The translations under genes and the position numbers were made by a program. DNA of 6,962 nt from positions 1 to 6,962 of the forward strand of contig SFOF01000116.1 in assembly GCA_004552515.1 (NCBI GenBank). The letters run 5' to 3'. The number at the start of each line of letters is the position of its first letter. Within the stretch, counting starts at the first letter, position 1. Positions 6,526 to 6,962 of this stretch are shown in pieces. The notes under the pieces are model-generated. The model saw only the letters and a program-made list of their open reading frames with translations. It was not told the DNA's origin and did not search any database. The DNA is from Clostridiales bacterium (lineage in GTDB: Bacteria > Bacillota > Clostridia > Christensenellales > Aristaeellaceae).

Positions 6526-6962
6526 CTACGGCTTGTTCTGGCGCAGCAGACGCATGATCGCCCGCGTCCAGGCCGGACGGCGCGCGCCCGCGTCCTGATG
6601 TCCCATGAGAAGATCGACCGTATAGAGCAGTTCAAAGAACATTTTTCGGAGCTTGTCGCCCGACGGCGGAATTCGGACGCGATGCGCCTTCGCCCGCCCG
6701 CCGCATCGCCTGAGCGTCAGAAGCGCGCGCGGCATATGATAGTCGCTGGTCGCCAAATACAGGCTTTCCCTGTCCGCATCGTCCAGCAGGGCGAGCGCGT
6801 TCGTCAGGTTTTCGCGCGTGATGCGGGAGGAATCTTCCATTATAATGTCCGTTTCCGGAACGCCCATGCCAATCAGGCTGCGCTTCATCTCCGCCGCCTC
6901 GCTGACCGGCAGATCGCCCGTCGCGCCGCCGCAGGCGATGATTTGTCCGTGCGGATGAGCCC
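6526..6962 (-). CDS. YdcF/SanA/ElyC-type DUF218 protein, 3' part only
   Basis: The last 144 residues are visible; the start lies beyond the right edge. The reading frame runs open from 6960 to the TAG at 6528-6526. The visible part has three hallmarks of the DUF218 family in order: S-E-A at 20-22 after a glycine-rich A-C-G-G-A-T-G, then E-D-S-S-R-I-T-R-E-N at 42-51, then T-S-D-Y-H-M-P-R-A at 71-79. Members are usually anchored by N-terminal membrane segments, which would be in the missing part. E. coli ElyC and SanA affect envelope integrity and peptidoglycan or lipid-carrier metabolism, but the biochemical role is unclear. The C-terminal tail (from about 100) is basic. It is on the same strand as dnaG but separated by 236 bases and a likely terminator, so probably not part of the operon. 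Confidence 0.85.
   Translation of the reverse strand, partial: AHPHGQIIACGGATGDLPVSEAAEMKRSLIGMGVPETDIIMEDSSRITRENLTNALALLDDADRESLYLATSDYHMPRALLTLRRCGGRAKAHRVRIPPSGDKLRKMFFELLYTVDLLMGHQDAGARRPAWTRAIMRLLRQNKP

Overview
The window looks like chromosomal core DNA from a GC-rich member of the Bacillota, most likely class Clostridia. The evidence is the gene order dnaG-rpoD-trmK-nif3-zinc ribbon, the strong AGGAGG-type ribosome binding sites, and a primary sigma factor with no long insert between regions 1.2 and 2. Lineage below class level cannot be read from the sequence. I see no mobile element, CRISPR array, rRNA or tRNA, and nothing that amounts to a new multi-gene system.

Layout from left to right. 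At 1-117 lies a short AT-rich region with two back-to-back promoter-like sequences. One points left out of the window; the other points right into a gene (118-1071) for a membrane-anchored HExxH metalloprotease of the DUF3810 type. That gene converges on the minus-strand operon, and the 60-base gap between them holds a GC-rich hairpin at 1081-1111. The operon fills 1132-6289 and is transcribed right to left: dnaG (primase), rpoD (primary sigma factor), trmK (tRNA adenine-22 N1-methyltransferase), a Nif3-family dinuclear-metal protein, and a coiled-coil plus C4 zinc-ribbon protein (COG1579/DUF164). Gaps are tight (6, 98, -10 and 27 bases), with a good Shine-Dalgarno before each gene after dnaG. 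Upstream of dnaG is a 236-base region (6290-6525) that must carry the operon leader, although I find no convincing promoter in it. At the right edge (6526-6962) is the 3' part of a YdcF/SanA/ElyC-type DUF218 gene, also on the minus strand.

How the genes relate: this is the Gram-positive form of the macromolecular synthesis operon, which ties replication priming (DnaG) to bulk transcription initiation (RpoD) and adds tRNA modification (TrmK). The two distal genes are conserved passengers of poorly defined role. Points worth a second look are the TTG start of rpoD, placed in frame 6 bases after the dnaG TGA; a perfect 12-bp hairpin between rpoD and trmK; the absence of TTA, CTA and TCA codons from dnaG and rpoD, which produces a spurious 991-codon antisense frame; and a zinc-ribbon protein, from a family with known sigma-54-binding members, encoded in a sigma-factor operon.
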